Origin: Luzula sylvatica | Lineage: Eukaryota; Streptophyta; Magnoliopsida; Poales; Juncaceae | Direction of reading: 5' to 3' | NCBI GenBank assembly: GCA_946800325.1 | Contig: OX326957.1 | Location: 20,957,007-21,021,006, forward strand | Length of the DNA: 64,000 bases | Position numbers and translations under genes: made by a program | Part shown: one piece after another, positions 63,981 to 64,000 of the stretch | Numbering within the stretch: position 1 is the stretch's first letter | How the letters are laid out: every line of letters starts with the position of its first letter | Notes under the pieces: generated by a model | The model's input: the letters and a program-made list of their open reading frames with translations, nothing else | What the model was told of the DNA's origin: nothing | The model's database searches: none

Positions 63981-64000
63981 TTCGTATCTTTTACTACATA

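Larger units (their letters stand above)
1..64000. repeat. 124-bp satellite DNA array filling the whole window
   Basis: The whole window is a head-to-tail tandem array of a 124-bp monomer. The landmark ATCGTAT recurs at 1, 125, 249, 373, 497 and onward in steps of 124. Four one-base deletions shift the phase, so the last partial copy starts at 63981 instead of 63985. This gives 516 full monomers plus 20 bp. All copies have the same orientation; no inversion, interruption or foreign insertion was seen. Monomers usually differ from the majority sequence at about 1-6 positions. Neither strand carries a gene: 124 is not a multiple of 3, so each frame rotates through all three phases and soon meets stops at p19, p46, p81, p102 or p112. 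The longest forward stretch open in the majority sequence is about 54 codons. Both ends of the array lie outside the window. Centromeric or heterochromatic function is inferred from organisation only. Confidence 0.98.
59643..64000 (+). repeat. Rearranged HOR unit, 28-mer type, scrambled end, cut by the window
   Basis: The first part repeats the 56172 order: M0-M7, p70G monomer (60635), M1, M2, 123-bp monomer (61007-61129), p1T monomer, M12, M13 with p93A, altered M14, M15, M16, M11-M18. From 62866 the order breaks. It runs: a p70G monomer (62866); a p16G monomer with an M4 tail (62990); M4 again (63114); M5-M7 (63238-63609, M6 with p106T); a p99C monomer with p116A (63610); an M1-like monomer (63734); another 123-bp monomer (63858-63980); and a 20-bp start with p1T. 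Confidence 0.85.

Noticed and set aside
1..64000. Protein-coding genes in open stretches
   Set aside because: Open stretches reach only about 54 codons in the majority sequence, recur with the monomer, and are closed by stops at p19, p46, p81, p102 and p112 as the frame rotates. The reverse strand has stops in all phases.
1..64000. CRISPR array
   Set aside because: The whole 124-bp unit repeats with no unique spacers, and there are no cas genes.
1..64000. Transposon, LTR or rolling-circle element inside the array
   Set aside because: Monomer phase continues through the whole window apart from four one-base deletions. There is no insertion, target-site duplication or terminal repeat.
1..64000. 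Telomeric or simple-sequence repeats
   Set aside because: No short-motif runs occur; the longest homopolymer noticed is eight T in the 123-bp monomers.
1..64000. Assembly artefact creating the long-range duplicates
   Set aside because: Private variants (p12C/p12G, p54A, p55C, p106C, p106T) differ among copies, and unit lengths vary, so the copies are not a simple duplicated contig. A mis-join within the array cannot be excluded without reads.
1..64000. Promoter, riboswitch, tRNA or rRNA signals
   Set aside because: AT-rich motifs look promoter-like but repeat in every monomer, and nothing resembles a structured RNA gene. Satellite transcription is possible but not visible from sequence.

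Overview
This window is one uninterrupted tandem satellite array. From base 1 to base 64000 it is a head-to-tail series of 124-bp monomers, all in one orientation: 516 complete monomers plus a 20-bp start of the next. I found no gene, transposon, RNA gene, CRISPR array, telomeric run or microsatellite. The monomer is about 29% G+C (20 C, 16 G). Monomers differ from each other at only a few positions. The only length changes seen are four monomers that have each lost the same single G. This organisation indicates eukaryotic constitutive heterochromatin, most plausibly a (peri)centromeric or other megasatellite block in a long-read assembly. I do not recognise the family. A flowering plant seems somewhat more likely than an animal, but that is an impression, not a result.

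Positions inside the monomer are given as p1-p124, with p1 at window base 1 (the A of ATCGTAT) and repeating at 125, 249, 373 and so on. Reading the variants shows a higher-order repeat (HOR) of 22 monomers (22 x 124 = 2728 bp), called here M0-M21. Diagnostic changes are: M0 p9G+p70G; M1 p16G+p57A+p90T; M2 p91A; M3 p4T+p89G; M4 p73T+p91A; M5 p17A; M6 p8G; M7 p16G+p99C; M8 preceded by p124C; M9-M11 a near copy of M6-M8; M12 p43T+p50G; M13 p27T+p50T+p57A+p86T; M14 p11A+p74T; M15 p4T; M16 p99C; M17 p70G+p99C; M18 p16G+p85A; M19 p64T+p91A; M20 p4T; M21 p8A+p50T+p98A. I anchored units on M0, which starts at 497, 3101, 5953, 8681, 11905, 14509, 17113, 19841, 20461, 23189, 26413, 29017, 33357, 36085, 38813, 42037, 44145, 46873, 50097, 53444, 56172 and 59643.

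Layout. Bases 1-496 are the tail of a unit (M18-M21). From 497 to about 50 kb the array consists of 22-mers and derivatives of 5, 17, 21, 23, 26 and 35 monomers, each explained by gain or loss of whole monomers. Two sub-haplotypes of the M2-M5 segment alternate: 'A' (M3 p7C, M4 p45G and preceding p120A, M5 p8A) and 'B' (M2 often p53T, M4 p81T-type, M5 sometimes p53C). In every case a 26-mer unit is of type B; three of the four are followed by type A. On top of this lie multi-kilobase duplications at offsets of 14,508, 15,624, 16,244 and 30,132 bp. From about 50 kb to the end the organisation changes to a rearranged 27-28-monomer HOR that carries a 123-bp monomer, and the last 1.2 kb is scrambled again.

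The biology here is the structure: nested amplification (monomer, 3- and 5-monomer sub-blocks, 22-mer HOR, multi-unit blocks) with unequal-exchange junctions that can be read at single-monomer resolution. All positions and comparisons were made by eye; nothing was computed or searched.
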